Shown here: positions 23,601 to 35,200 of the stretch, piece by piece
Layout: every line of letters starts with the position of its first letter
How positions within the stretch are numbered: position 1 is the stretch's first letter
Assembly (NCBI GenBank): GCA_027924585.1
Contig: BSBM01000125.1
Coordinates: 3,167,001 to 3,231,000, forward strand
Length of the DNA: 64,000 bases
Reading direction: 5' to 3'
Source of the DNA: Larix kaempferi
Taxonomy: Eukaryota; Streptophyta; Pinopsida; Pinales; Pinaceae
Position numbers and translations under genes: made by a program
The notes under the pieces: model-generated
Seen by the model: only the letters and a program-made list of their open reading frames with translations
What the model was told of the DNA's origin: nothing
Databases searched by the model: none

Positions 23601-24760
23601 GAGCCATTATTAATCTGCCAGATAGTATTACTATTCCTACGGGCCACAGCATAAGAATGGAAGAAACGAGTGTTACTATCCCCGAATTGAACCCAAAGAG
23701 CCCTGCTCTTCATACGCCACTCCATTTCTTCTCTTAGAAGTATCTCATGCTTTTCCTTTTCAAATTACTTTATACTATTGTAGCTCCCATCATCCAAAGA
23801 CCCACTCCAACTCCTGCAATAAAGTTCCTGTAACTGACCTTCAACCCACAACAGTCTCTGCCTATCCGATTGTTTTTTCATATGTATCCAGCAAGATACA
23901 GCCCTCTTAAACTGTTGTAACTTCCAGCAGAAATTATCCACTGGGTTAAGTTCATTATCATCCTCGATATTCTGCCATTCCACCTTTGCAAAATGGACAA
24001 ATTCATCCAATTTAAGCCAAGAACAATCAAACTTATATGGAAAATGCTGTAACTTAGCACAGTCCTCAAATTGAAGAAATACAGGCCAATGATCCGATAT
24101 TTTGTTCCTTCCAACCCAGCTTTTGTATCTACCAACAGCTTCCAATAATGATTCATGTACTAAGAACTTATCTAATCTCTTATATATCCCATCTGAACCG
24201 CTTTGTCCATTAGTCCAGGTGGGGGTATAGGCACCTGTGACAACATCAATCAGCTTGTTGTTAACAATAAAATCACTGAAAAAATTTGAAAGTGGATCCA
24301 ACTTCGCCTTAACCCCCCAAATTTCATTAGCAAATCGGGTAAAATTTAAATCCCCCACCACCATAATATTCTCCAACAACAGTAACCCAGAGTTCTGTAA
24401 ACCCAACCAAAAACCCTCTCTGTCAATGTAAGGAGCATAGCAATTGAGTATGTTCATCTGCAAATCAAACATTTTACAAGTCCCTTTCAGTAATAGACCC
24501 CACCGGGTCTTGAACACAGTAAAAGAGAAATATCGAGGATCCCAAGTAGCTAATATGCCTCCCGACAATCCAACCGAGCTCAATGCCGCAATTTCCCAGC
24601 TAGGTACAATACTAGCCACCCTAGAAATCGCCACCTGATCATTGCACATCGTTTCTTGTAATAGAACAATATTCGGGCGAGCAGTAGAAATGAGATTAGA
24701 GAGGACCCTGGCTCATACAGTCGCTCCCAATCCACGTATGTTAAGTGAGCAGATTGACAT
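20644..24760 (-). pseudogene. LINE-A ORF2: endonuclease, reverse transcriptase, zf-RVT, RNase H (broken)
   Basis: ORF2 begins at the ATG at 24760-24758, overlapping the ORF1 stop. The apurinic-type endonuclease (SLNIRGLG, NIVLLQETM, VVGDLNFTRF, KISDHWPVFLQF) spans about 24760-23900. The reverse transcriptase carries KEKSPGPDGW, RPIALCNLVYKI, KIDLEKAYDRVNW, RQGCSLSPLL and the catalytic FVDD at 22686-22675. A zf-RVT region (FFWLAIHDRL, CLLCRSNMETSKHLFLEC) lies near 21560-21400. The terminal RNase H has FFDGAS, MKAEILALW, FGDSRV and REHNVQAD. Damage: in-frame stops at 24715-24713, 23767-23765 and 23497-23495, and frameshifts near 23400, 22590, 21960 and 21320. It cannot make an intact polyprotein. 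Confidence 0.9.
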
Positions 24761-26421
24761 TAAGACCCACCTAAATTACGGGGGATATCTCTAAGGCCCC
24801 CAGTGTCAGAAATCACATTAAAATTCTCCAAAGGAACTGCTCCTGATACCCCACTAATGTCTCCGGACTCAGGAATGTCCACTCCAGCATCCAGATCATT
24901 GAGAATACGATCTGTGACAGAAACCGCCATCTTAGAAGAGGAGTCAATCCCCCTCAGACCCTTCCTACCACCTCTCCGAGGTTTTCTGAGCGTAACATTT
25001 TGAAACCGGGACGAAAGACAAGGTTGCACCAATGGGTTTGTAGAGGGGTTCTTGGAATAAATAGGCAAAGGAGTAAGCATGTCACTATCTTCTGAATCCC
25101 CAGTAACAATAATAGCCTCTCCACCAAGTGACCCTACCCTCCCCAAAGTCTCACCAACCAGACCAGACGGCTCACAAACCCTATCCTTGTAACCCGACGA
25201 CTCAGCAGAGGCAGGAAAACGATCAGGAGAAGTATCAAAGGAATGTGGGTATGTATCCGAAACAGGGTGAGAGTCGCGTAATTCCCCTGGTTTCTCTCCC
25301 AAAAGACCTCCGTCAACCCTAAGCGGATCCATAATCTCAGCAGAAGAGACCCCCGGAACCCCTTCCTTACCAGTAGGTACAATGGGGTCCCCCACCGATT
25401 TCCTCGCAGACACCAATAGTTCAGTCGCCTCAATACAGTCCAGTTCATCCTCAGAGATATAAGGGATAGGAAAACCAAGTGCAGGGATAAACATACCGGG
25501 AGATACCACCGCTTCAGGCACACAGGCCTTCAGATAAGTCTGTTGAAGATCAGTAGCCCCATTATGAGTCGGCGACCTCTTCGCAAGAGTGGGAGATCTG
25601 TTCCCCGGACACTGACTTCGAATATGCCCCGTCTGCGAACACAAATGACACCGAAATGGCATCCTGAAGTAGTCGAGTCGCTGCCGCCAAACCCTATCAC
25701 CCCAATGTAGTTCAACTTCTGCAGGTAGTCCTAATGCCATATTGAACTCCACCATAACTTTCGCCGCCCTTCTATCAAACCCAAAAAGTGAACTATTATC
25801 CAGTCGGACAAACCTGCCCACAGTGTTGGCTAACCCCATAAGTATATTTTCCGTCCAGAGCTCAATCGGTAAGCCGGGGATCAATAGCCAGAGGTGACGA
25901 AATTGTTGTTTCTCCCGCAGGGGATCAAAGGAGAGATGCCACTTCTTGAGGCAAAACGACCCCTCTTTGAAACACCAGAAACGTCTCAGTACTAGACCTA
26001 CGTGCTCAGGTTTAGTAAAGATGATCATAACCCACCTATTCAGCAGCATCATAACCCGTGGCATGTCTCCATAGAGTGGAACCCAGTTCTTCCGTACCCA
26101 GTCCAGCAGTTCCGACTGGTCACCGCTAGTGAATTCCAAACGCCCGACAACAGCCCGGGAATTTAGCATCCTGATACGGTCCAGATTAGTCTCCACAGGT
26201 ATAGAGAACTGCTCTAAACCCTCCCTGACCTTTAACGGCTTACCCTGTCTCCGCTTACGGGCCTTCAAACCCCGAAACCTACTCGCCCACGGCTGCGAAC
26301 AGTAATCATCCTCCTTCCCCCGACCGCCCACGCCCTTCTGCTGCGGAAACCCTCCCTCCTTTCCAGAACCCTCTACAACATTCACGGGAAGTCCATCGAT
26401 ACACCCAAAAACACCCGTCAT
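24760..26421 (-). CDS. LINE-A ORF1: DUF4283-type RNA-binding protein with zinc knuckle
   Basis: An open 553-codon frame starts at the ATG at 26421. Residues about 90-240 show the DUF4283 region of plant LINE ORF1 proteins (VGRLEFTSGDQSELLDW, LNRWVMIIF, LWLLIPGLPIELW). It is followed by a CX2CX4HX4C zinc knuckle (CHLCSQTGHIRSQC). The C-terminal half is Pro/Ser/Gly-rich and basic at the end. Such proteins bind the element RNA as part of the retrotransposition particle. No stop or frameshift is seen, in contrast to the broken ORF2. The stop codon overlaps the ORF2 ATG by one base (TAATG at 24762-24758). Confidence 0.85.
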   Translation of the reverse strand: MTGVFGCIDGLPVNVVEGSGKEGGFPQQKGVGGRGKEDDYCSQPWASRFRGLKARKRRQGKPLKVREGLEQFSIPVETNLDRIRMLNSRAVVGRLEFTSGDQSELLDWVRKNWVPLYGDMPRVMMLLNRWVMIIFTKPEHVGLVLRRFWCFKEGSFCLKKWHLSFDPLREKQQFRHLWLLIPGLPIELWTENILMGLANTVGRFVRLDNSSLFGFDRRAAKVMVEFNMALGLPAEVELHWGDRVWRQRLDYFRMPFRCHLCSQTGHIRSQCPGNRSPTLAKRSPTHNGATDLQQTYLKACVPEAVVSPGMFIPALGFPIPYISEDELDCIEATELLVSARKSVGDPIVPTGKEGVPGVSSAEIMDPLRVDGGLLGEKPGELRDSHPVSDTYPHSFDTSPDRFPASAESSGYKDRVCEPSGLVGETLGRVGSLGGEAIIVTGDSEDSDMLTPLPIYSKNPSTNPLVQPCLSSRFQNVTLRKPRRGGRKGLRGIDSSSKMAVSVTDRILNDLDAGVDIPESGDISGVSGAVPLENFNVISDTGGLRDIPRNLGGS

Positions 26422-26617
26422 ATCAATACCCAGAATACCGGCAGTTGTCAGTCACAAGTGCTGCCCGTACCACCTAAACCTGCAGAAAGTGTAGGCACCA
26501 CAATAGCCAAAAAAACCGCTAAACTAGTCCAATCCTCACCAACATTAGAAGGTTAGTAGTGAACCAGCTGCAAATCACTCAAGGTGAAAATAGTAGGGTA
26601 TCCGCCACTAACCACGA

Positions 26618-26747
26618 GCAGGAGACTAATACCAATCCCCCAAAGTAGCCGGGAGTGAGTATAGCAAACAACCAGTTGACCTGCAGGAGACTAATACCAA
26701 CCCCCCAAAATAGCCGTGAGTGAGCATAGCAACCAACCAGTTTGACA
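26618..26747 (-). repeat. 65-bp tandem repeat in the LINE-A 5' UTR
   Basis: Two copies of a 65-base unit (26618-26682 and 26683-26747), starting GCAGGAGACTAATACCAA on the plus strand, lie upstream of ORF1. They differ at a handful of positions. Tandem 5' UTR units in LINEs often carry promoter function, but here that is inference. Confidence 0.85.
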
Positions 26748-27267
26748 GCAAAAATAATATAAACTTCCCACTTTTTTGTTTTGGTTGGTACTAAGTTGGC
26801 CCCATCGGGGCCAACTGGACTCCAAAGGCTTGCTGACAAATGTGGATAGTCACTATCTCCCCCTACCAGCCATTCCTGCAATAATCAGTCTCCATATGTA
26901 GAAACCCTAACCCTGGTTCATCTCCCCTAGATCCCCCATATCTGCAACTAAAATTCTGTTCCATCCCAAAATCAAGTTTTTAATAGCTTTTAGAAGGTCT
27001 TGCAAATATCCTCCGGGGATAGAGAAATGCAGTCGGCCCCCGTTGCAATATCCCGTATCTATTATATAGGGGTTAAAACTCCTCTGGATCTGGAAGACAA
27101 AGATCGGCCGAGATCGAAGATTGAATTGCTTTGAAACCTAACCTCATGAAATTGGAGTTATTATTTTGTTGTCTTTATAATTAAATCCAACAATCTATTG
27201 CATCTTGTAATTAATTTTGGTTGGTTTCCCCCATTTTATGATATTTGTTAATGTTATTAAAAATCCC

Positions 27268-29131
27268 TTAAAATATATATTAACTGAGAGGCAACACATC
27301 ACTTTATATTAAAATATATATATTAAAATATAAATATTTACTGAGAGGCAACAGAAATACAATGTTTATTGTAGATAATCAGAATGTGGGAATACAATGT
27401 CTACAATTTTGCAATACTTTTATCATTTACATTGAAGAAGGGCGGGTAGAAATTTTATTTGGATCACCGAAGACAACAAACCCATGTTCTTTTCATATAC
27501 CAATCTGATATCAACATAAGACAGATGCGCTGAGATTCCAATGAATTAATTAGCAGTGCTTTCTACTTTGCAGACTTTATCTTCTTCCTCTGTTGATCTG
27601 TTACTGTAGAATATATTAAATTCAAAATTAGTAGTGAGGCCCTTAGGAACCTGAATTAAAAAGCTAAATTTAATTCACGGTATTTTCCTTTGCGATGGGC
27701 CATAGGCTTTGCAATAAAAGGCATCAACAATTCAATTGTAAACTCCAATAATAGTATTTGCGTTGACATAACCATAGTACTTGCAGAATAGAACATCGAC
27801 GAGAGTTGCATGAATGACTTGAATCAATAATTCTAAACAGGGGAATGAGATTAAAGCTTACTAGAAGCTGAGACCCTTTTTTTGTGACTAGAATTCTCCT
27901 TGTTTCTATACCAGATAAAGCACAATTAAAGCCATTCAACGAATTCCATGCAAATAAATCTACAAGCTTGTTGGATTGAAAGCCCCTATGTGTGCATAGA
28001 TTTTAAGTGTGAAGGAGTACAAAGTTATTAAATTAAGTTTGTGCCATAGATATGACCTACCCCTGCTAGCATGGTTATGTGGGGGCATGAAAATTATATC
28101 AATTAATTCCATGGATTAAGAGATGGAATGGAAACCAAGCTCCCCACTAACACTTATTATTTCTTCATTTAACCTTAAAACCAAATCTTATTCCAAAATG
28201 GCCCATCGACCTGAAAATGTAAAGAAAAACTGAACTCAACTCAACCCATTTCGTTTGGAGAAAGGTTTTCATCTTTGTGGGCTCTTTCCATCACAAATTT
28301 GCTCATTTTTTAATTTTATTTTATATGGGTATCAAGGGTTTTAAGCCAAGTGAGCAAAAATAATAGTTATTTTCCCTATTTTGTGCGCATGAGTGTTCAT
28401 GAGGGCATTGAAAAAGGAAATACGTAGATTTTGGGTGTAGATGACAGTGATATGACTTTTATTTTTTCATGCATGGATGTTCTTTGGTTAGATGAAAAGT
28501 GGGATGTTTTGGTTTTATGATAATGACAATTTCCATTTCATTTTGCATTCTATTCATGACAAAACTAATGAACATTTATCGTATAAATTGATGGAGAAAT
28601 ATTCGTTTTGGCTCGAGTTTTGTTGTGTGTCAACATGCTATACTACGTTACTTTATTGATTTGATATCGAGCTTTATCAACACTTTCTTTTTAGGAATTA
28701 ATTGGGAATTGTTTTGTTTTGTTATGCGTTACCCCCTATTGATGTGCCATTGTAATGTCCCAAATCTAGGCACTGTGTTAACGAGGTTTGCCCATTAATG
28801 TGATTTCAAGCATTATCAGAAGCACGCTAAGGTGATTTCCCTGCTGTGTTTCTAGGTGGGAATAACCTCTTCGACCTCTTTCTTTCACCCTTTCCACAAT
28901 GCTTATGAGAAAGGTTTTCTATTATCTTAACTATGGCTAATGCTTTGTTTTCCGGTGTTTGATCAGATGTGTTCTATTGGGCGAGGACCGGTGAAAGGCA
29001 GGCATCCCACGTGCATATATAAAATATTTGAAGGCTGTATTGAGGCAGGACACAAGATTTTTCGACACCCAAGGCACCACCACATTAGAAGTTGTTACCA
29101 ACGTTATTTAGAATCTTAATTAATTAGTAAT
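27268..29131. other. Spacer between the two LINEs, no gene seen
   Basis: ACTGAGAGGCAACA occurs twice (near 27283 and 27341), within an AT-rich local duplication. Nothing else gene-like was recognised. The short minus ORF at 27724-27939 has no motif. Confidence 0.4.
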
Positions 29132-29251
29132 AACCACATTTTTAAATGTGGTTGATATTGGTCGATCGTAGTATATCAACCATGACCACACATTTAAAAG
29201 TGGTTGATATTCACTCATCGACAAATATCAACCACATTTAAAAATGTAGTT
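29132..29251. repeat. Fold-back (hairpin) element
   Basis: Arms at 29132-29164 and 29219-29251 are reverse complements at 31 of 33 positions. Inside lies a smaller hairpin, ATATCAACCA (29173-29182) with TGGTTGATAT (29201-29210). Each arm also holds a near-palindrome around ACATTTTTAAATGT. The arrangement resembles a MITE-like fold-back or a small-RNA-producing hairpin. Confidence 0.75.
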
Positions 29252-29259
29252 GTTGCTAG

Positions 29260-29998
29260 AGGACAAATAACTAAATTAAAATATTAATAAAAATGTTATT
29301 TGGAAATAAAAATGAAAAGAAATACATACTAAGTTAAAAATAAAAATAAAAAATATTAAAACATATTAAAATAAACTAAATTAAATTAAAAAAAGAAATA
29401 AAGTAATATTAAATTAAAAATAAGTAAAGAAATTAAATTAAAAATAAAATAAATTACGTAAATGTAAAAAAATAAAGATAAGTAAAATAATTAATATTAA
29501 AGGTAAATTCAGAGTAAAATAATTAATTGAATTTAAAGAAAAGTAAAATAATTGTTATTAAAAAAAGAAAAGTAAAATAATAGATATTAAATTAATTGAT
29601 ATTAAATGTAAATTAAAAATAAAATAACTAATATTAAAATGAATTGAAATAATTAATATTAAACCTAAATCAATAAAAAAATAATTGATATTAAAATTAA
29701 TTAAATTAATATAAATAAAGAAAAATGTAATTTACATTAAATTATATTAAATAAGAATTAAAATAAATTTAATAATTCTTATTAAATGTAATTTAATGTA
29801 AATTAAAAAAAAAATTAATATTATATTAATATTAGTAATTAAATTTATTTATTATAATTTTTTAAAAATAAAATAAAATAAAATTTATATTTAAAAAAAT
29901 TTAAATTAAATTTATATTAAAAAACTTAAATAAAATAAAATTTAAATTATATTTCAAATTTAATTATTAGAAAAAGTAAAATAAATGTAAATTAATTT
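29260..29998. other. Extremely AT-rich, low-complexity DNA
   Basis: This is almost pure A/T with TAAATTAAAATAAA-like phrases. LINE-B inserted into its right edge. The low-complexity sequence resumes after 36805. Confidence 0.8.
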
Positions 29999-30274
29999 GA
30001 AAATTCATCTTATATTAGAAAAATGATTGGGAGGATGGTTTCTTGGAGCTCGCATGGTTTGCAATGGCGGATTGCTTGTGAAGGGCGTCGGGGGTTGATC
30101 GCGGTCAGGCTTATCAGCTTGACATAGTCATTGGTGCAGTGACATACTACACCACAGAACACTGTATTTTTCTCCCGTTTGTTTTTTGCTGGGTCATTTG
30201 GTTTGTGGTTAAACCCTCGGGGGTTTTGTTTTTTCCTTTTCACTGTTTAATATTTTACTGTGGGCGTGCCCGTT

Positions 30275-32269
30275 ATGGCGCGTTATGAAGAACTGGTGGA
30301 CTATGCTTTTGATACGTCGGATGATCTGCCCATCTGGACCCAGCCTTTGGGTGCCGGGTGGAAGGATGGGGCACTTCCTGCTGCGGATGGGGCGGTGAAT
30401 ATACCTACTTTGGAGAATAACCCAGAAATAGGGTTCTCGCCTTCCGGGTTTCTTGCCAGCTCCTCAGGTTCCGGGCCGTTAAATGTCTTGGAAAAACGTA
30501 CTCCTTCAGATACACCTTTACCGGAGGTTGGGACTGCTCTTTGGTCTTCTGAACAGGTTCTCAATGCCCTCGAGGTCTCGGCGGTGGGTAAGCATGGTGC
30601 ACTTGCGGCTCTTGAAGGAACTCAGGAAACAGGTAGGGTAGTATCATCTACGAACCCTTCTCCTGTCATAAACACTGCTGGGGCGCAGGGGGTTTCACGG
30701 CAGGGGGTACTGGAAGTGCATGAACATCGTGGGTTCACTAGCCCTTGTGTGGGTTCTGGCACTAGTTCTGAAGACTGGGGAGGGCCATCATCTGATGATT
30801 CCCTACATCGGGTGAAATGAGGCAGAAAAAGATGGCTCAAGCTGAGCAGGCACAAATATAACTATGCCCTGGGGGAAGACATTGAGTGGAATCAATTACT
30901 CACGATGTCAAGTATAACCTTGGTTGGTAAGGCATTGGGTAGATCTTTCTCTTTGAGCACCATCGAGGCATGGGTGGGAGAAAATTGGGCTGTTGAATTA
31001 GGGTATTCCCCTGAAGTTGTGGAATTAACCCGCAACTGGTTCGCGTTTAACTTCCACTCGGAGGCACATACTAGATGGGTACTTAACTCCAACTGGAGCT
31101 GGGATCATTGCCCTGTCATGATCAAACCCTGGCATCCGATGTTTGATGCGAGCTGTGAACGGCTTGATATTGTTCCACTGTGGGTTCGGCTACCGGGATT
31201 GCCACTACATTACTGGTCGGAGAGACATTTTAAGGGGATTGGTAATCTGATTGGTACCTATTTGGATGGGGATTACAGTTTTCTTCAGACTCGACAAAGG
31301 AAGATTGCCCGTATTCTTGTAAACCTGAATATCAGAGATGGGTTAGCACCGGATGTAACCCTCAGTTGGGGACCCTTCGTTTATGTTCAGAAATTGGACT
31401 ATGAGAACGTTCCTTTCAGATGTCGCCGTTGTCATGCATATGGCCACCCGGTGGCTGAATGTCATCTTCCTCTTCGGAGGAGGACTGGAGGGACTCATAA
31501 AACTTCTATTGCTGCGGGAGCTACACGGCCGACTCCTGCACCTGTTACCAGACCTCCTCTTGTCGTGGCGTTGGAAGCGGATGAGGGCCATGACGACACA
31601 CGGGTTATGGATGACCCACTGGGTGCTGCTCACATGGGACCTGGGGCTTCGGCGGTTGGGACTGAAGGCTTACTATAGGAACAGGGTTTGGCGGCAACCA
31701 ATGTTGGACAGCCGGTACCTGGATCTTCTGCGATGGTGCTTCCAACTGCTACTGCAACGACTCCTGGGCCGTCGTCGGCGGGTATTACTCATTCCATTAA
31801 TCCCCTCTCCTTTCATTTTGTTTTAAAAAATTGCACTTTGGATAATCCGGACTGGTTAGAGGCCTTAAAAAATTTACATATCTCCTCGGCTTTGGATATG
31901 GGGGAACCTATTGGTTTTGAACCTGACATCCCTACCCCTCTACTTACCCCCTCCTCCACTCACACTACTATGCCGGACTCGGGGATGAGGCTGCTGGACC
32001 TACCGTCTGGATATGATCCAGGGCCTGTAGATGGATACTCTTCACCGACTACTACTACCTCATCGGACTCTGGCTATTTTCTTCGTTCACTCACCAAAGT
32101 TTCCCCGGGTGGGCTGGGGGCTGGAGTGAATAAAATTGGGAAGGGCCGTGGTAGGAAATCTAATCTCTCTAAAGCACAATCCAAGGCAAAGATAGACCTG
32201 ATGGATGGCAAACAGGTGACGATTGAAAGGGCGCTTAGAGCGGTGCGTGCCCCGAAGAGGGGACGTTAA
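30275..32269 (+). pseudogene. LINE-B ORF1: DUF4283 and zinc-knuckle protein with two nonsense codons
   Basis: The first ATG in frame is at 30275 (MARYEELVDYAFD). The frame continues for about 664 codons to the TAA at 32267-32269, broken by TGA at 30818-30820 and TAG at 31676-31678. After a low-complexity N-terminal part comes a DUF4283-like region (ALGRSFSLSTIEAWVGENW, PVMIKPWHPMFD, VPLWVRLPGLPLHYW), and then a CX2CX4HX4C knuckle (CRRCHAYGHPVAEC). The C-terminal part is Thr/Pro/Ser-rich with a basic tail. The role is RNA binding in the retrotransposition particle. TAG fits CAG to TAG, and TGA fits CGA to TGA or TGG to TGA. Confidence 0.85.
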
Positions 32270-32271
32270 TG
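32267..32271 (+). promoter_or_regulatory. TAATG stop-start overlap between ORF1 and ORF2
   Basis: The ORF1 stop TAA (32267-32269) and the ORF2 start ATG (32269-32271) share one base. This arrangement is known to drive coupled termination-reinitiation in some non-LTR elements (the insect element SART1 is the studied case). LINE-A has the identical overlap. Confidence 0.8.
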
Positions 32272-35200
32272 AAGGTTATGTCTTTTAATTGCAGGGGTCT
32301 TGCTGGTCCCCATAAAAAAGCAGCACTTCGTAGAGTGGTATCCATTGAACACCCGGATATCATTCTACTCCAGGAGACTATGGGTGTTGGTGAGGGTATT
32401 AAAACTTTACTTGAAAGCTGGTTTGGAGGATGGTTCTTTGCTACCTTGGATGCACGTGGTCGGTCCGGTGGCCTGGCTATGGGTTGGAACTCTCGCTCGG
32501 TGCAGTGCCATAACCTCTGGGGTGTGGAAGCGGCATTGGGGATGACATGCAGCTCTCTTGATATTGGTGAACTCTTTACGGTGGTAAATGTCTATGGACC
32601 ATACTTGAACCGGGTTCCTTTCTGGGATTCTCTACTCTCGAATCCTGTGATGCAGGATGGGAATATGATCCTCGGTGGGGATTTAAATTTTTCTCTTGGC
32701 CCGGCTGAAATATGGGGTAGTAGGGCTAGGTCTGATCCATTGGTTGACTACTTCACCCACAAGCTGGTTACACATGATTTGCTGGATATTGAACCTACCC
32801 TACTTAAAGCTACATGGAGGAATAACAGGACAGGTGACTATAGGGTTGAGAAACGACTGGATAGGTTTCTGGTGTCAGAACTTTTTGTGGACAGAAGATA
32901 CCTATTGAGACAGTGGGTAGGGTCGGGGGGCTCTTCTGACCACTTTCCCATTTTCTTGGAAATTAGGGATGGACCTACTAAACCTGCTGGACCGATGAAA
33001 TTCAATAAGATATGGTTACAAGATGAGACCTTTTTTGACTTGGTGGGATCCCTTTGGGTACACTACAACCCAGGGGGTGGACAATCTGCCTCCCAACAGT
33101 TCTCTGCTAATATCAAACGAATTAAGCGGCCTGTGAAGGAATGGGCCTTTGAAAAGAAGTGTAGGGATGAAAGATAACTGAAGGCGATTGAATTGGAACT
33201 ACAGTCTATTTATGACTCTGGCATTGGGGGACTTGGCTCCTTTGAAGCGAAAGCACATTTGACATCTCTGGAAGGTAGGAGGAACTTGCTTTTATTGGAA
33301 AAAGAGGAAACATGGCGACTTAAAAGCAGGGCATTGTGGCTCTCGGCTGGTGATGAGAATACTAAATTCTTTCATGCATTTGCTAAAGGTAGAAAGGCAT
33401 CTAATACCATATGGAGCCTGGAAGACTCTTCGGGGGATCCCCAGACTACTTTTGAAAGTATGGCTGGGGTGGGGGTTGATCATTTCCAATCACTCTTTAA
33501 GGCACCTGCACAGGCTAGTATTCTGGAGATTGTCAGGATGGCACAAATTTTTCCTCGGTTTGTGGATGAGGATGAAAATCACGCACTGATGGCTGTTGTA
33601 GAAGAAGAGGAATTGAAGGGAGTTTTACAGAGTTTCCAAAAAGATAAAAGCCCAGGGCCAGATGGATGGACTGTGGAATTCCTCATAGCACTCTTTGAAC
33701 TTATTGGGAAGGACCTACTGCAGATGGTGGAAGACACTAGAATTTCGGGGCGGATCCCAGCTGCTTTAAACTCCACCTTTTTAGCCCTCATACCTAAATC
33801 TGACAATTCTTCCTCTTTAAGTGATTTCAGACCCATCTCATTGTGTAATTGTGTATATAAGGTTGTGTCTAAAATTATTGCCCGACGGCTGAAAATCATC
33901 CTGTCCAAGCATATTTCTGAGGAACAATTTGGTTTTTTGGAAGGCAGACAAATTCACGAGGCGATTGGATTGGCCCAAGAGGGCATCCATAGTATGAAAT
34001 CAAAGAAAATCAAGGGAGCCATTATCAAGATTGATTTGTCAAAATCTTACGACAAGGTGAGCTGGATGTATATTCATTTACTACTTACACATCTGGGTTT
34101 TGCTGTGGATTTTATTAGGTGGATCATGAGCTGTATTACTACAGTATCTTTTGCGGTACTAATAAATGGTGCAGCATCTCCTTTCTTTCGGTCTGAAAGG
34201 GGTCTTCGTCAGGGTTGCCCTCTATCCCCATTATTGTTTCTGCTGGTTGCGGAGGGACTTAGTAGAGCATTGAAGAGGGCTTGCAGGTATGGCACTCTAA
34301 AGGGGATACAAGTGGCTCCTGATTTATTTATCACACATCTACTGTTCGTGGATGATATACTCATTTTCTGTTCTGGGTCGGCTAGGGATATGGAAACTCT
34401 CCAGGACATTTTTAAACTCTTCTCACGAGCTACGGGAATGGAGATCAATGACAGAAAATCCACTATTTCGACACACCTCCTTGGGGATGTTGAGATCACT
34501 ACTATTCGGAGGCTCTTCCCTTTCACTTTCTTAATTCTGGATGATGGCTTTTGCTACCTTGGATACCACCTAAAACCTAATTCTTACACCAAACAGGACT
34601 GGCACTGGCTCATTGAAAAATTTCACAAGAGATTGAAGATTTGGAGTCACAGGTGGTTATCTCGAGCTGGGAGGCTGGTCCTGGTAAAATCTATGTTGGA
34701 GGCCATACCGGTATACTGGATGTCCCTATCTTGGATCCCAAAAGGGACGCTGGAAACTGCCATGAAATTGTGCTTTCGATTTCTATGGAGTGGGAAGGGA
34801 GAATTTGTCTCACCTTGGGTTCGGTGGCAGAAAATCGCAATCCCAAAAGCCTTAGGGGGTTGGGGTCTAAAGAACATACATCTCTTCTCAAGTGCACTGG
34901 CGGCGAAAGGGGCCTGGAGACTGCTGAAAACTGAAAGCCTTTGGACTCGAGTTGTCACACATAAGTATATCTTCCCTGTTTCTTTAATGGACTGGGTAAG
35001 GGCTACGAATAAGACTCATTCTGGTTGCTCTGTTATATGGAAAGCTGTTATCAATTCTTTTTCGGTGATTGGTGATCTTCTTACCTGGAATATTGGGAAT
35101 GGAATGGCTCTTCGGGTTGGGGAAGATCCCTGGTATGGGAGTGCTGGTAGACATATCTTATCCGATGAATTGATTATATCCCTGCGTGAAATTGGCATCA

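Larger units (their letters stand above)
20416..27267 (-). mobile_element. LINE-A: L1-type non-LTR retrotransposon, nearly full length
   Basis: On the minus strand the order is 5' UTR, ORF1 (26421-24760), ORF2 (24760-20644) and 3' UTR, ending in the hairpin-like motif at 20415-20433. The right boundary is tentative. TTAAAATATATAT occurs both just left of the 3' end (20403-20415) and at 27268-27280, making a possible 13-bp target-site duplication, but the motif is simple enough to match by chance in AT-rich DNA. The implied length (about 6.85 kb) agrees with that of LINE-B (6.79 kb). The element is old enough to have frameshifts in ORF2 while ORF1 is still open. Confidence 0.85.

Noticed and set aside
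30301-30564. Minus-strand ORF antisense to LINE-B ORF1
   Set aside because: Shadow of the GC-richer ORF1 coding strand. No motif.
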